64,000 bases of DNA from Streptomyces sp. NBC_01351 (lineage in GTDB: Bacteria > Actinomycetota > Actinomycetes > Streptomycetales > Streptomycetaceae). The stretch lies in the NCBI RefSeq assembly GCF_036237315.1, contig NZ_CP108356.1, positions 4,274,501-4,338,500 on the forward strand, read 5' to 3'. Below, piece by piece: positions 27,257 through 35,140 of the stretch (its first letter is position 1; every line of letters starts with the position of its first letter). The translations under genes were made by a program, and so were the position numbers. A model generated the notes under the pieces. The model did not search any database and had not been told where the DNA came from. It saw only the letters and a program-made list of their open reading frames with translations.

Positions 27257-30022
27257 GTGCGTCCCACTCGCACGACGGTCCTGCTCACCGCAGGTCTCGT
27301 CACCCTCTTCGGAGCCCCGGCCGCCGCGGCCGCCGAGGCCCCGACCAGCCTCTACGTCAACAACGGGACCGGCTCCAACTGCTCCGACGCCGGGTCCGGC
27401 ACGCAGGCCGTCCCGTACTGCACGATTTCGGCCGCTGCCAAGGTCGTGCAGCCGGGCCAGACCGTCCGGATCAGGACGGGCAAGGTGTACGACGAGAGCG
27501 TCACCCTCGACCGTTCCGGGGAGCCGGGCAAGCCGATCAGCTTCGTCCCCGAGCTGGTCGGCGGTGCGTTCACCGATCTGTCGGGTGGCAAGCTCACCAT
27601 CAGCGGTGCCTCCCACGTGCTGGTTCAGCGCCTGATCACTCGCGGCGGCGTTCAGGTCACGGGCTCCTCCGACATCGAGCTGGACCGGATCTACAGCAGG
27701 CCCGGCCCGGTCAACCCGCTCGTGATCGGCGGGGGAAGCACGGACGTGCGCCTCAGCCGGAGCACGGTGAGCGGGATCCTGGTCAACGGCGGTGCCCGCG
27801 GCACCGTACTCAGCAACAACAACCTCAGCAGCGCCTCCGCGTCGGCGGTCGCCGTGGTGGACGCCCCCGGCACGGTCATCACCAACAACACGGTCAAGGG
27901 CTCCTGTGCGGCCGTCGTGTCGGTCAGCGGCGGCTCGACCGGCTCCGGGCTGTTCAACAACGTGCTCATCACCGAGGACCGCAACGCCTCGTGCACGTCG
28001 ACCGATCCGCGAAACGCCGTCCTCGTGGCGCAGAGCGCGTCGGCGGGCACTCTCGCCGACTACAACCTGATCGCCGGCAACCCCAACATCGCTCCCGTGC
28101 CCTACAGCTGGTCCGGCACCACGTACAAGGACCTGCCGGCCTTCCGGGCCGCCACCGGCCAGGGCGCGCACGACATCCTGCTCCCGTCGGCCACCGAAGT
28201 CGGCCTGTGGGACGGGTCCCCCGGCGTCGACTCCGCCGACGCGACGGCGCCTGGAGTACTGACCAGTGACCTCCGCGGGAAGCCGGTCGTGGACAACCCG
28301 CTCGTTCCCAACACAGGGAAGAACGGCGGACACCTCGACCGCGGGTCCACCGAGCTTCAGGACGGCTTGACCCACGCCTCGATCGGCATCGACCAGCCCT
28401 GGGCCCCGGTCGGGACCGAGGTGCAGGTGCAGGCGTCCTCCGACAGCCGCTGGCCCACGGCGATGAACTACCAGATCGACTTCGGCGACGGGACGCCGCC
28501 GGTCGCCGGCCAGCCGGCCACCGGGAACGCCCTCCTCGCCAAGCACGCCTACGGCAAGCCGGGCGAATACACGGTCAAGGTGACGGCCACCAACACCGCC
28601 GGCGTCAAGGTCGCCACCACGCAGACGACCAAGGTGACCCCTGACGGCCCGGGAACGGTGTCCTTCACCGACACGCCGGTCCTGCCGACCGCGGACGACC
28701 CGTCGGCGCCGGTGCGTCCGCTGACCGTCGACTTCGACGCTTCGTCCTCGGTGACGCCCTGGCCGGTGTCCCACATGGACGTGGACTTCGGAGACACGAG
28801 CTGGGAGCGGTTCCCCGGAAAGACCACCGCCCGACACGCCTTCGCCAGGCCGGGCGACCACAAGGTGACGGTCACGCTCTTCGACACCAAGGGCGGCAAG
28901 GCCACGACGACGCGGACCGTGCGGGTGGACTACGCGCCGTCCGGCTACGTGGCCGCCGCCGTGCCACTCCGCCTTGAGGACACCCGGGTCAGCGGCCGCA
29001 CGCTGCAGGGCGGCCAATCCAGGCTCTTCACCATGCCGGGGATCACCTTCCAGGGGCCGGAGGGCCAGGGCTCGGGCGGGATGGCCTCGGCGGTCGTCAA
29101 CGTGACCCTCACGAACGTCACCCAGGACGCCTTCCTGAGCGTGTCGCCGCAGCAGAACGACAACCCGACGACCTCGAACCTCAACGCGCGGGCCGGCGGA
29201 ACGGTGTCCAACACGGTGACCGTCCCCGTCGATGAACGCGGCTTCGTGTGGCTCCGGCTCAATGCCGGTCAGGCCGACGTGATCGTGGACTTCGTCGGCC
29301 ACTACCAGCCGAACTCGGGCCAGAAGTTCAGCCCGATCGCGCCGAGTCGGCTCGTGGACACCCGTACCGAGGGTGTCGCGGTGGCCGGTGGTACGACCCG
29401 TAGGGTCCACGTCGCGGGTGTGGCGGGGATTCCGGCGGACGTCAAGGCCGTCGCGGTGAACCTGACGAGCACGGACGCGACGTCGAACTCGTTCGTGGTC
29501 GCCTATCCGGACCCGGCGAACCGTCCCGCCGTGTCGAACCTGAACCCGGAGCCGGGCAAGGCCAAGTCGAACCAGGCCATCGTCCCGGTCAACCCGAACG
29601 GCACGATCACCCTGTACAACCACTCCGGCTCCGCGCACCTGATCGTGGACGCGGTGGGCTTCTACGGCCAGGGCGGCAAGGCGCTGTTCACGCCGGTGGT
29701 GCCGCAGCGTCTGGGTGACACCCGTGTGACGGGCAAGCTCGGCGCGGGCGCCACGGCGACGGTGGCCGGTGTGCCGGCCGGCGCGGTCGGTGCCGTGGTG
29801 AACCTGACGGCGACCGAGTCGACGGGTGCGGGCTACCTGACGGCGTACGGATTCGGGGCGACCCGTCCCGACGCGAGCAGCCTGAACACGCTGCCCGGTC
29901 TGACCATCCCGAACCACGTGACCACCCCCGTCGCAGACGGCAAGATCAGCGTCTTCAACGGCCCGTGGGGCGGTTCGACGCACGTGATCACCGACCTGCT
30001 GGGGTACTTCTCCCAGGGCTGA
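27257..30022 (+). CDS. Secreted beta-helix/PKD protein with three C-terminal RLxDTR repeats, paralog 3
   Basis: A 921-residue paralog with signal peptide (MRPTRTTVLLTAGLVTLFG, cleavage near AAAAEA), beta-helix, two PKD domains (IDFGDGTPPVA, VDFGDTSWERF) and the three C-terminal repeats. The second PKD domain and first repeat (LRLEDTRVSGRTLQG, SVSPQQNDNPTTSNLN) are more diverged than in paralogs 1 and 2, while the last repeat and ending (LLGYFSQG) stay nearly identical. It sits at the end of the array and has its own promoter-leader and terminator, so each copy can be expressed alone. Confidence 0.88.
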   Translation: MRPTRTTVLLTAGLVTLFGAPAAAAAEAPTSLYVNNGTGSNCSDAGSGTQAVPYCTISAAAKVVQPGQTVRIRTGKVYDESVTLDRSGEPGKPISFVPELVGGAFTDLSGGKLTISGASHVLVQRLITRGGVQVTGSSDIELDRIYSRPGPVNPLVIGGGSTDVRLSRSTVSGILVNGGARGTVLSNNNLSSASASAVAVVDAPGTVITNNTVKGSCAAVVSVSGGSTGSGLFNNVLITEDRNASCTSTDPRNAVLVAQSASAGTLADYNLIAGNPNIAPVPYSWSGTTYKDLPAFRAATGQGAHDILLPSATEVGLWDGSPGVDSADATAPGVLTSDLRGKPVVDNPLVPNTGKNGGHLDRGSTELQDGLTHASIGIDQPWAPVGTEVQVQASSDSRWPTAMNYQIDFGDGTPPVAGQPATGNALLAKHAYGKPGEYTVKVTATNTAGVKVATTQTTKVTPDGPGTVSFTDTPVLPTADDPSAPVRPLTVDFDASSSVTPWPVSHMDVDFGDTSWERFPGKTTARHAFARPGDHKVTVTLFDTKGGKATTTRTVRVDYAPSGYVAAAVPLRLEDTRVSGRTLQGGQSRLFTMPGITFQGPEGQGSGGMASAVVNVTLTNVTQDAFLSVSPQQNDNPTTSNLNARAGGTVSNTVTVPVDERGFVWLRLNAGQADVIVDFVGHYQPNSGQKFSPIAPSRLVDTRTEGVAVAGGTTRRVHVAGVAGIPADVKAVAVNLTSTDATSNSFVVAYPDPANRPAVSNLNPEPGKAKSNQAIVPVNPNGTITLYNHSGSAHLIVDAVGFYGQGGKALFTPVVPQRLGDTRVTGKLGAGATATVAGVPAGAVGAVVNLTATESTGAGYLTAYGFGATRPDASSLNTLPGLTIPNHVTTPVADGKISVFNGPWGGSTHVITDLLGYFSQG

Positions 30023-30031
30023 TGCCCGTCC

Positions 30032-30070
30032 GAGCCCCGGCCCCCGCGCACACCGCGGAGGCCGGGGCTC
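30032..30070. terminator. Terminator of paralog 3 (bidirectional)
   Basis: 17-base arms starting GAGCCCCGGC (30032-30048) and ending GCCGGGGCTC (30054-30070), one mismatch, in the gap between two convergent genes. Confidence 0.85.
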
Positions 30071-30085
30071 TGGCGTGTGCGGGCT

Positions 30086-30505
30086 TCAGCCGTCGGCGCG
30101 GGCCGCGTTGCCCAGCACCTTGGTCGGGGTGATGCGCACGACCACCCGCAGGCCCCCGCCGGTGCCCTCGGCGTATTCCTTGCCGCCGCCCGGCCCCAGG
30201 TACTCCTCGGCGATGCGTACGGCGACCGCCCGGCCGGTGTCCTCGGTGACGGTGGCGGTGCCGCGGATCTCCGCGTACAGGTAGGGGTTGGCCAGGTCGA
30301 AGACGGTCACGCCGACCCGCCCGTCCCGGACGATGTTCCGCTCCTTGCGGCGGCCCTGTTCGGTGGATATCAGGATGTCGTGCCCGTCCCGGCTCACCCA
30401 GACCACGGAACTCTGCGGGCTGCCATCGGGGTTGAGGGTGGACAGGACGGCGGGATGCGGTGCGTCCAGCAGGTGACGCACTTTTTCCGTCAGCTCAACA
30501 GTCAT
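30086..30505 (-). CDS. PPOX-class F420-dependent oxidoreductase-like protein
   Basis: A 139-residue split-barrel protein. LLDAPHPAVLSTLNPDGSPQSSVVWV is the classic start of F420-dependent PPOX-family (FDOR-B type) enzymes, followed by ILISTEQGRRKERNIVRDGRVGVTVFD, whose Lys/Arg residues contact the deazaflavin or flavin phosphate, and YAEIRGTATVTED. It probably reduces an unknown substrate with F420H2 or FMN. Convergent with paralog 3 and divergent from the next secreted-protein gene. Confidence 0.87.
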   Translation of the reverse strand: MTVELTEKVRHLLDAPHPAVLSTLNPDGSPQSSVVWVSRDGHDILISTEQGRRKERNIVRDGRVGVTVFDLANPYLYAEIRGTATVTEDTGRAVAVRIAEEYLGPGGGKEYAEGTGGGLRVVVRITPTKVLGNAARADG

Positions 30506-30663
30506 GCGGCCAGGCTAGTTGGCGGGGTCGGTTTCGGCTTTCCGACTACACGAAGTCGAGGCCGGGCTACGTCACGGTCACCAAGTCCGGACCATTGCCG
30601 CGCCGTCGCCGGAGCCATCACCCTGGCGTGGACATGCCAGTCCCCACGTCCCGGAGGATCCCG

Positions 30664-31044
30664 ATGTTCAGACGCAAGGCCGCCGCCACCCTGGCGACCC
30701 TGGCCCTGACCGCGACCGGCCTGCTCGCCGTATCGGCGGGTACGGCCCAGGCCGGCGCCCTGGCCTGTAACGACACCGCCCGGAACTACGTGACCGACGA
30801 GGTCAACAGCTGGCCGCACGCCTCGCTGGCCGCGACCACTTCGAACTGCTACGACATCAACGTGAAGCCGAGCGCGGGAACGTACGTGCGCACCTGCTTC
30901 GTCCCCTCCAGCGGCGGCTGGTACTGCAACTCCTATCGCTGGATCAGCGGCGGGGTGTGGGGCCTGGCGGCGACCGACGTCAAGGACGGGACGAAGTTCT
31001 ACCTGGACTTCGACCGGTACTCGACGGGGCGCGTCTCCTACTGA
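30664..31044 (+). CDS. Small secreted protein, four-cysteine
   Basis: A 126-residue exported protein of unknown function. The signal peptide is MFRRKAAATLATLALTATGL with cleavage near AQA-GAL. The mature ~98 residues have four cysteines (LACNDTA, SNCYD, RTCFVP, WYCNSY), probably two disulfides, and end YSTGRVSY. GGAGG seven bases before the ATG fixes the start. A beta-rich lectin- or inhibitor-like fold is plausible but cannot be shown. Confidence 0.8.
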   Translation: MFRRKAAATLATLALTATGLLAVSAGTAQAGALACNDTARNYVTDEVNSWPHASLAATTSNCYDINVKPSAGTYVRTCFVPSSGGWYCNSYRWISGGVWGLAATDVKDGTKFYLDFDRYSTGRVSY

Positions 31045-31054
31045 TCAGGTCGCG

Positions 31055-31086
31055 CGGCGCCCCGGCCTCTCAGGGCCGGGGCGCCG
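31055..31086. terminator. Bidirectional terminator overlapping the ATPase gene end
   Basis: Perfect 13-base arms CGGCGCCCCGGCC (31055-31067) and GGCCGGGGCGCCG (31074-31086) with a 6-base loop. The right arm lies inside the last codons of the minus-strand ATPase gene. Confidence 0.8.
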
Positions 31087-31483
31087 AGTCGTCTACGGCG
31101 AGCTCCGCCCACACGGTCTTCCCGACCACGCGCTCTGCGGCCCCCCACCGCTCCGAGACCGCGCTCACGATGTGCAGGCCGCGGCCGTACTGGTCGTCGT
31201 GCGCGGCCGCTCGCGGGTCGGGCCGCCGCTCGCCTTTCGGATCGGTGACCGCGATGCGGAGCACTGCTCCGGTGAGTTGGACCTCGACCCGGAGGTACCG
31301 GTCCCACACCGAGCCGTGGAGCAGGGCGTTGGTAGTCAACTCGCTGGTCAGTAGGGCCACGTCGGCGGCCGCCTGGGGATGCCCCCACGCCACGGCGAGC
31401 CATGCGGCGCGACGGCGGGCCGTGGGTACCGAGTCCTGCCGGGGTGGGTAGTTGCGTACGTCGTACCGGGTCAGCTCGTTCAT
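31070..31483 (-). CDS. RsbW/SpoIIAB-like ATP-binding protein (WhiJ-cluster type)
   Basis: A 137-residue GHKL ATPase. Motifs are the N-box LLTSELTTNALLHG, G1 in RIAVTDPKGERRPD and G2 in GRGLHIVSAVSERWG. In Streptomyces such short SpoIIAB-like ATPases commonly stand next to an XRE/DUF5753 regulator and a DUF397 protein, as in the abaA and whiJ loci, and are thought to bind sigma or anti-sigma partners. The ATG at 31483 has a strong AGGAGGTG at 7 bases. It is divergent from the XRE gene across 213 bases. Confidence 0.88.
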   Translation of the reverse strand: MNELTRYDVRNYPPRQDSVPTARRRAAWLAVAWGHPQAAADVALLTSELTTNALLHGSVWDRYLRVEVQLTGAVLRIAVTDPKGERRPDPRAAAHDDQYGRGLHIVSAVSERWGAAERVVGKTVWAELAVDDSAPRP

Positions 31484-31621
31484 GTCCGTGCACCTCCTGT
31501 GCAGGCGGTGGCTCTGCCGGCCTGCGCGCAGGACGGTGCCTTCCGCCAACTCCCTTTGCCGGGTGAGCGGTTACGTACACACCGTAGCGAGGTGATTTCT
31601 CGGGCAGCAATCGAACGGGCC

Positions 31622-31631
31622 AGAAATTTCT
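31622..31631. promoter_or_regulatory. Palindrome upstream of the XRE regulator
   Basis: AGAAATTTCT is a perfect palindrome in the divergent region 31484-31696, 66 bases before the XRE start, and is strikingly AT-rich for this genome. It is a candidate operator for the WhiJ-type regulator. Confidence 0.45.
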
Positions 31632-31696
31632 ACCGAACCGAGTTGATCGGAGGTTGCCCGGCGAGCAGACTGGGGCGCAGCAGGGAGGGAGAACGG

Positions 31697-32578
31697 ATGC
31701 CGAACAGGGACCCGGATCGTGGAGTCTCGGTGTCAACTGTCCTCGGACGCAGATTGGGTGGTGAGCTACTCCGACTGCGCGAGGCCCGTGGGCTCCGTCA
31801 GGCGCATGCCGCCGAAGCGCTCACTGCGTCTGTGGCCAAGGTGGCGAAGATGGAGCGCGGGCTTGTGCCCATGCGTGACCCGGATGTTCGAGCCCTGTGT
31901 CACCTCTACGGCGTGGACGACGAGCACGTGATCGGAGGCCTGTTCCAACTGGCCCGCCTGGACCGCGAGCGGCGTAAGGCCCGAGGCTGGTGGCGCCACG
32001 ACCCTGACGTGGGCAGCCTTGCGGAGTACATCGCCATGGAAGACGTTGCCACTCACGTCCGCACGTGGCAGATGGCGCTCATTCCGGGCCTGCTCCAGAC
32101 GGCCGATTACGTCCGGGCCATGTGTGTGGTCTCCGAGACGTGGCGAGAACCGGATGAGATCGAGCCCATCGTGATGGTGCGCATGAAGCGCCAGGCCAGG
32201 CTCTCGGGAGAGGAGCCTCTGCGTTTCCATGCGGTCATTTCGGAGGCGGCGCTACGCCAAGAGATCGGGGGTCCCGCCGTGATGCGGGGCCAGCTCGACC
32301 ACCTGCTCGCAGCGGCAGAACTGCCCAATGTCCATGTGCAGGTACTGCCGTTCCGGACCGGCGCGCACCCGGGACTCTCGGGGGCGTTCAGCGTCATCTC
32401 GTTCGCGGAGTCGGGTGCGGTCGACGTCGGCTACAACGAGAGCATCTCGTCTACCGTGTGGGTGGAAGCCAAGGACGGGACCGCCGTCTACACCCGCACG
32501 TTCGACAGGCTTGCTCGTCTGAGTCTCGCTCCGCGCGACTCTGTGAACTTGATCGCCAGCATCAGCAAGGGGTTGTAG
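31697..32578 (+). CDS. XRE-family regulator with DUF5753 (WhiJ-like)
   Basis: A 293-residue regulator. An N-terminal XRE helix-turn-helix (LGGELLRLREARGLRQAHAAEALTASVAKVAKMERG, about residues 18-55) is followed by the DUF5753 domain (from IAMEDVATHVRTWQMALIPGLLQTADY to the end). The family controls development and secondary metabolism together with partner DUF397 proteins. The ATG at 31697 follows GGGAGGGAGAA. The DUF397 gene starts 2 bases after its stop, confirming the paired operon. Confidence 0.93.
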   Translation: MPNRDPDRGVSVSTVLGRRLGGELLRLREARGLRQAHAAEALTASVAKVAKMERGLVPMRDPDVRALCHLYGVDDEHVIGGLFQLARLDRERRKARGWWRHDPDVGSLAEYIAMEDVATHVRTWQMALIPGLLQTADYVRAMCVVSETWREPDEIEPIVMVRMKRQARLSGEEPLRFHAVISEAALRQEIGGPAVMRGQLDHLLAAAELPNVHVQVLPFRTGAHPGLSGAFSVISFAESGAVDVGYNESISSTVWVEAKDGTAVYTRTFDRLARLSLAPRDSVNLIASISKGL

Positions 32579-32580
32579 GC

Positions 32581-32754
32581 ATGCCGGAGTTCGACTTCGT
32601 GAAGTCCACATACAGCGGCCAGGACATGAACGAGTGCGTGGAGGTGGCGACGAACGTGGTCGGGACCGTCGCCGTCCGGGACAGCAAGCAGGCGGCCGGA
32701 CCGGTCATTCGGGTCACCGACACCGCGTGGGCGGCCTTCGCGGCGGCGCAGTGA
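32581..32754 (+). CDS. DUF397 protein
   Basis: A 57-residue protein with the DUF397 core: FVKSTYSGQDMNECVEVA, VAVRDSKQ and FAAAQ. These proteins are the standard partner of DUF5753 regulators, to which they bind and probably modulate DNA binding. The ATG lies 2 bases after the regulator stop, and its stop overlaps the glutaredoxin start (GTGA). Confidence 0.93.
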   Translation: MPEFDFVKSTYSGQDMNECVEVATNVVGTVAVRDSKQAAGPVIRVTDTAWAAFAAAQ

Positions 32755-32993
32755 ACAAGGCCGTCACCCTGTACTGGCGGCCCGGGTGCGTGTTCTGCGT
32801 CAAGCTGCGCACGCAACTGCGGCTGGCCCGGATCCCGTACCGGGAGGTCAACATCTGGCGGGACCCCGACGCGGCGGCCTTCGTGCGCAGCGTCGCCGAC
32901 GGGAACGAGACCGTGCCGACGGTGGTCGTCGGGGACCATCCCGCCATGGTCAACCCAAGTCTCCGACAGGTCCGCGACGCCCTCAGCCGATGA
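32751..32993 (+). CDS. Glutaredoxin-like (mycoredoxin-type) protein
   Basis: An 80-residue thioredoxin-fold protein: VTLYWRPGCVFCVKLRTQL contains the redox CxxC (CVFC), then the cis-Pro motif VPTVVVG. The size fits mycoredoxins, which use mycothiol in actinobacteria. The GTG overlaps the DUF397 stop, so it is co-transcribed with the WhiJ-type pair, which is not typical and may be accidental. Its end overlaps the convergent DoxX gene by 11 bases. Confidence 0.87.
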   Translation: MNKAVTLYWRPGCVFCVKLRTQLRLARIPYREVNIWRDPDAAAFVRSVADGNETVPTVVVGDHPAMVNPSLRQVRDALSR

Positions 32994-33372
32994 ACGACTC
33001 GGGGCCGAAGAACCGCCCCCACGCCACGAAGCCGGCCAGGACGGCGTAGACCAGGTCCACCGCCACGAGCTTGTACTCCTGGCGCCGGAAGCGGGTCGCG
33101 GCCGCGCCGATCATGAGCAGCACCAGGCCGAGGGCGGCCAGCGGGACCAGGGCCGGAGCGATGTCGAGCACGGCGGGCAGGACCAGTCCCACCGCGGCCA
33201 GGACCTCCAGGGCTCCGATCGTCTTTATGCCGCCGGCGCTGAAGTCCTCGGTCCACTTCGCGCTGTCACCGGTCGCGGCGATCTTCTCCTTCGGCAGGAT
33301 CACCTTCATGCCGCCACCGATCAGGTAGGCGGCGGCGAGCAGTCCGGTGGCGATCCACAGGGCGAGGTTCAT
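32983..33372 (-). CDS. DoxX family membrane protein
   Basis: A 129-residue four-helix membrane protein of the DoxX family: MNLALWIATGLLAAAYLIGGGMKVI, GALEVLAAVGLVLP, LVPLAALGLVLLMIGAA and LVAVDLVYAVLAGFVAWG. DoxX-like proteins act in redox or thiosulfate-related stress responses with unclear chemistry. The ATG at 33372 follows AAGGAG. The gene is divergent from an ECF41 sigma factor, and a match to the ECF41 promoter lies upstream, so it is probably a target of that sigma factor. Confidence 0.88.
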   Translation of the reverse strand: MNLALWIATGLLAAAYLIGGGMKVILPKEKIAATGDSAKWTEDFSAGGIKTIGALEVLAAVGLVLPAVLDIAPALVPLAALGLVLLMIGAAATRFRRQEYKLVAVDLVYAVLAGFVAWGRFFGPESFIG

Positions 33373-33413
33373 CGGGTTCTCCTTCGGGGCGAGAGACGCT
33401 GTTGCCCCTCTAA

Positions 33414-33440
33414 GACAGGGCACCACGGCAGCCTGTGACG
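33414..33440 (-). promoter_or_regulatory. Putative ECF41 promoter for doxX
   Basis: On the minus strand CGTCACA (33434-33440) is followed after 16 bases by TGTC (33414-33417), close to the reported ECF41 promoter TGTCACA / CGTC, and sits 41 bases before the DoxX start. Each element has one mismatch. Confidence 0.5.
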
Positions 33441-33565
33441 GCAGAGGGTGTGACCCGCGTCACTCGACCTCGGACTGGGGTCGGACGGCTCGGATACGCT
33501 GCTCGGCGTCGTGTGGATCTTCGTACGACTGGGCGCCTTGGCAGGCGAGTTGGGGGAGGGGTTCC

Positions 33566-34510
33566 GTGTCGGGAGCAACGGTTCTGGCGGACGAGGCCGG
33601 CTACCGGCCGCTGCTCTTCTCCATCGCCTACGGCATGACCGGATCGGTGGGCGACGCCGAGGACATCGTCCAGGACGCGTTCCTCGGGCTGACCCGGGCG
33701 CACCAGGCAGGGACGACGATCGCCGCTCCGAAGGCATACCTGACCACCGCCGTCACCCGGCTGGGCATCAACTACCTCGGCTCGGCACGCGTGCGGCGCG
33801 AGACGTACGTGGGGGAGTGGCTGCCCGAGCCGGTCGTCGTGACCACCGAGCGGCCGGGACCGGCCGAGCACGCGGAGCTGGCCGACTCGCTGTCGATGGC
33901 CTTCCTCGTACTGCTGGAGGCGCTGTCGCCGGTGGAGCGGGCGGTGTTCATGCTGCGCGAGGTGTTCGGGTACGGCTACCCGGAAGTGGCGGGCGCGACC
34001 GGCAAGTCGGAGGCGAACTGCCGGCAGATCTTCGCCCGGGCCAGGAAGCGCATCGCGGCGGGAGGGCAGGCGGTCGACGATCCCGCGCCCGCACCCCCGG
34101 CCCCGGCGCGGAAGGCGGAGGGTGACGAGCTCGCCCGCAGGTTCTTCGAGGCCGCCGAGGGTGGCGACCTGGACGCGCTGCTCGGCATGCTCGCGCCGGA
34201 CGTGGTCTTCCACGGGGACGGCGGCGGCAAGGCGCGGGCGCTCAGGGAGCCGCTGACCGGTGCGCGGCGCGTGGTGCAGCTGCTCGTCGGGGGTCTGCGC
34301 AGGGTCGGGAAGCTGGGTGCCGGGCCTCGGGCGGCCTGGATCAACGGCCGACCGGGCGCCGTGATCTACGACGCCGAGGGTCGCGTGACCAGCGTGGTCG
34401 AACTCGACATCGCCGACGGGGTGGTCCGGGGGATCCACTCCGTCTCCAACCCCGACAAGCTCGGCCACCTCGGACCGCTGTCCGACCTCGCGCTGCTGCC
34501 GGAGCAATAG
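33566..34510 (+). CDS. ECF41-type sigma factor with SnoaL-like C-terminal domain
   Basis: A 314-residue sigma factor. Sigma-2 is at DEAGYRPLLFSIAYGMTGSVGDAEDIVQDAFL and sigma-4 at LSPVERAVFMLREVFGYGYPEVA. The linker carries the ECF41 signature WLPEP, and the C-terminal SnoaL/NTF2-like extension carries DGGGK and NPDKL, the three motifs that define this group. The extension acts as a built-in regulator instead of a separate anti-sigma factor. The GTG at 33566 follows GGGGGAGGGG; longer frames run through the promoter region. DoxX is the divergent neighbour. Confidence 0.92.
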   Translation: MSGATVLADEAGYRPLLFSIAYGMTGSVGDAEDIVQDAFLGLTRAHQAGTTIAAPKAYLTTAVTRLGINYLGSARVRRETYVGEWLPEPVVVTTERPGPAEHAELADSLSMAFLVLLEALSPVERAVFMLREVFGYGYPEVAGATGKSEANCRQIFARARKRIAAGGQAVDDPAPAPPAPARKAEGDELARRFFEAAEGGDLDALLGMLAPDVVFHGDGGGKARALREPLTGARRVVQLLVGGLRRVGKLGAGPRAAWINGRPGAVIYDAEGRVTSVVELDIADGVVRGIHSVSNPDKLGHLGPLSDLALLPEQ

Positions 34511-34588
34511 GTCGTCCGCAAGCTCAGATGTAGCTCTGAACCCGGGCCCGCAGGGGTTCGGGCTCCGGTGCGCGGACAACACGTACGC

Positions 34589-35125
34589 ATGGACGTGTAC
34601 GAGATCGCGTACCTGGCCGGGGGGCCGCAGCGGGCGGCCGAGGTGGCCCTGCTCGGGCTGCGGGAGCGGGGGCTGGTCACGCTGGTGGGGCCCAGGGTGC
34701 AGTCCGGGCCCCAGGCTGCCGGCGGGCATCCCGTCGAGCGGGCCCTCGCCGGGCTGTGCCCGCGTGGGAAGGGCGTGGGGGCGGTGCTGGCGGCTGTTGC
34801 GGCGGGGCCGGAGGTCGCGGAGGTACGGACTCGGCTGCGGGCGGCGGGGATGCTGGGCCGGGTCCGGGCCCGGCCCACGGCGGCCGGACGACGGGAGCGG
34901 GCCGCGGCGCGGGCGTCGGGCGCGTGGCCCGCGTACGTCTTCGACGGGCCGCCGGCGGTGCCGGACCGGCTGCTGCGGCGCGTCGTCCAGCAGGCGCACC
35001 CGCTGCCCACCGGGCTCGGCCGCTCCCTGATCCGGATGGGCCGCGCCCTGGACCGCGCCGACCACCGGGACGACGACCACGGCGGGGGCGCGTCCTGCGG
35101 TGGTGGCGGTGGCGGTGGTGACTGA
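34589..35125 (+). CDS. TIGR04222-like protein with Gly/Cys tail
   Basis: A 178-residue protein starting MDVYEIAYLAGGPQRAAEVALLGLRERG, the conserved head of TIGR04222-type actinobacterial proteins, and ending HGGGASCGGGGGGGD like them. Usual members have membrane helices before and between these parts; here no clear membrane segment is seen, so this may be a shortened form. A GTG at 34568 would add seven residues; neither start has a good ribosome site. Function unknown. Confidence 0.7.
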   Translation: MDVYEIAYLAGGPQRAAEVALLGLRERGLVTLVGPRVQSGPQAAGGHPVERALAGLCPRGKGVGAVLAAVAAGPEVAEVRTRLRAAGMLGRVRARPTAAGRRERAAARASGAWPAYVFDGPPAVPDRLLRRVVQQAHPLPTGLGRSLIRMGRALDRADHRDDDHGGGASCGGGGGGGD

Positions 35126-35140
35126 GGTGTGGACGTGGAG

